7,648 nucleotides of DNA, from assembly GCA_947372155.1 (NCBI GenBank), contig CANBSM010000102.1:1-7648 (forward strand), read 5' to 3'. Shown here one piece after another: positions 7,541-7,648 of the stretch. Each line of letters opens with the position of its first letter. Position 1 is the first letter of the stretch. Below the pieces are notes generated by a model. It had not been told where the DNA came from and made no database searches. It saw only the letters and a program-made list of their open reading frames with translations. The position numbers were made by a program, and so were the translations under genes. Source of the stretch: Burkholderiaceae bacterium. GTDB taxonomy: Bacteria; Pseudomonadota; Gammaproteobacteria; Burkholderiales; Burkholderiaceae.

Positions 7541-7565
7541 AATCTGCCTAAAAAATAGGCAGATT
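7541..7565 (+). terminator. Terminator-like hairpin after ubiH
   Basis: AATCTGCCTA (7541-7550) and TAGGCAGATT (7556-7565) are exact reverse complements, giving a perfect 10-bp stem with an A5 loop. It lies 54 bp after the ubiH stop and 49 bp before the dusB start, where a terminator for the amgK-ubiH operon would be expected. The tail is only TTT followed by GGGT, so intrinsic termination may be partial. The stem could instead serve as an operator or a leader hairpin for the next gene. Confidence 0.5.
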
Positions 7566-7577
7566 TGGGTCTGACTG

Positions 7578-7586
7578 TGCTAAAGT
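7578..7586 (+). promoter_or_regulatory. Candidate extended -10 promoter for dusB
   Basis: TG-C-TAAAGT forms an extended -10 element (TG at 7578-7579, hexamer at 7581-7586) about 28 bp before the dusB ATG. No recognisable -35 occurs 16-18 bp upstream; that position falls in the right arm of the hairpin at 7541-7565. The expected start near 7593 would leave a leader of about 22 nt with no clear Shine-Dalgarno site. A weaker alternative is TTGATC (7525-7530) with TAAAAA (7549-7554), spaced 18 bp. Confidence 0.3.
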
Positions 7587-7614
7587 GTCATGCTTTCCGC
7601 ACACGCCCTTTTAG

Positions 7615-7648
7615 ATGAACATTGGTCCTCACCTCCTCGCAAATAAGT
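7615..7648 (+). CDS. dusB: Probable tRNA-dihydrouridine synthase B, first 11 codons (cut by window edge)
   Basis: An ATG at 7615 opens the frame MNIGPHLLANK, which runs off the window. DusB is a flavoenzyme that reduces uridine to dihydrouridine in the tRNA D-loop. Its N-terminus typically reads M-x-IG-x(3)-L-x-N before the PMAG motif, and the visible residues fit that pattern. In many proteobacteria dusB is followed by fis; in betaproteobacteria I expect dusB-fis-purH downstream of ubiH, but that lies outside the window. The call rests on 11 residues plus expected gene order and is therefore tentative. Confidence 0.62.
   Translation, partial: MNIGPHLLANK

Noticed and set aside
1..7648. A mobile element, defence island or new biosynthetic system
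   Set aside because: All seven genes are recognisable housekeeping families in a familiar order, with no transposase, integrase, tRNA junction, direct-repeat array or change in composition that I can see.

Overview
This window looks like an ordinary, vertically inherited piece of a betaproteobacterial chromosome with moderate G+C. The gene order surA-lptD (minus strand), then amgK-murU-pepP-ubiH and the start of dusB (plus strand), together with the protein sequences, suggests Burkholderiales, possibly Polynucleobacter. That assignment comes from recognising families and gene order; no database was searched. I see no insertion sequence, phage gene, CRISPR array, tRNA or rRNA, and no broken gene. 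The surA and dusB genes are cut by the window edges.

Left part, minus strand (1-3190): lptD, the outer-membrane LPS translocon, is followed after 8 bp by surA, the periplasmic chaperone that helps fold LptD and other beta-barrel proteins. Only the first 219 codons of surA are present. Both products have clear N-terminal signal peptides.

Middle (3191-3223): a 33-bp divergent intergenic region holds a near-symmetric TATTATA element. It reads as a perfect TATAAT for lptD on the minus strand and as TATTAT for amgK on the plus strand. Both transcripts would then have very short leaders.

Right part, plus strand (3224-7486): four tightly packed genes, almost certainly one operon. AmgK (sugar kinase) and MurU (uridylyltransferase) form the anomeric cell-wall recycling shortcut that turns MurNAc into UDP-MurNAc. 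PepP is an Xaa-Pro aminopeptidase with all its metal ligands, and UbiH is an FAD monooxygenase of ubiquinone synthesis. The pepP-ubiH pair is also adjacent in E. coli. Spacings are 10 bp (amgK-murU), a 17-bp or 8-bp overlap (murU-pepP) and an 8-bp overlap (pepP-ubiH).

Right edge (7487-7648): a 128-bp intergenic region carries two perfect inverted repeats. One is an AT-rich dyad and the other a terminator-like 10-bp hairpin. After them come an extended -10 candidate and the first 11 codons of a probable dusB.

I found no convincing new biological system. The points most worth a second look are the shared -10 element between lptD and amgK, the two-cysteine LptD, the AEG/GN variants of the FAD motifs in UbiH, and the paired dyads before dusB.
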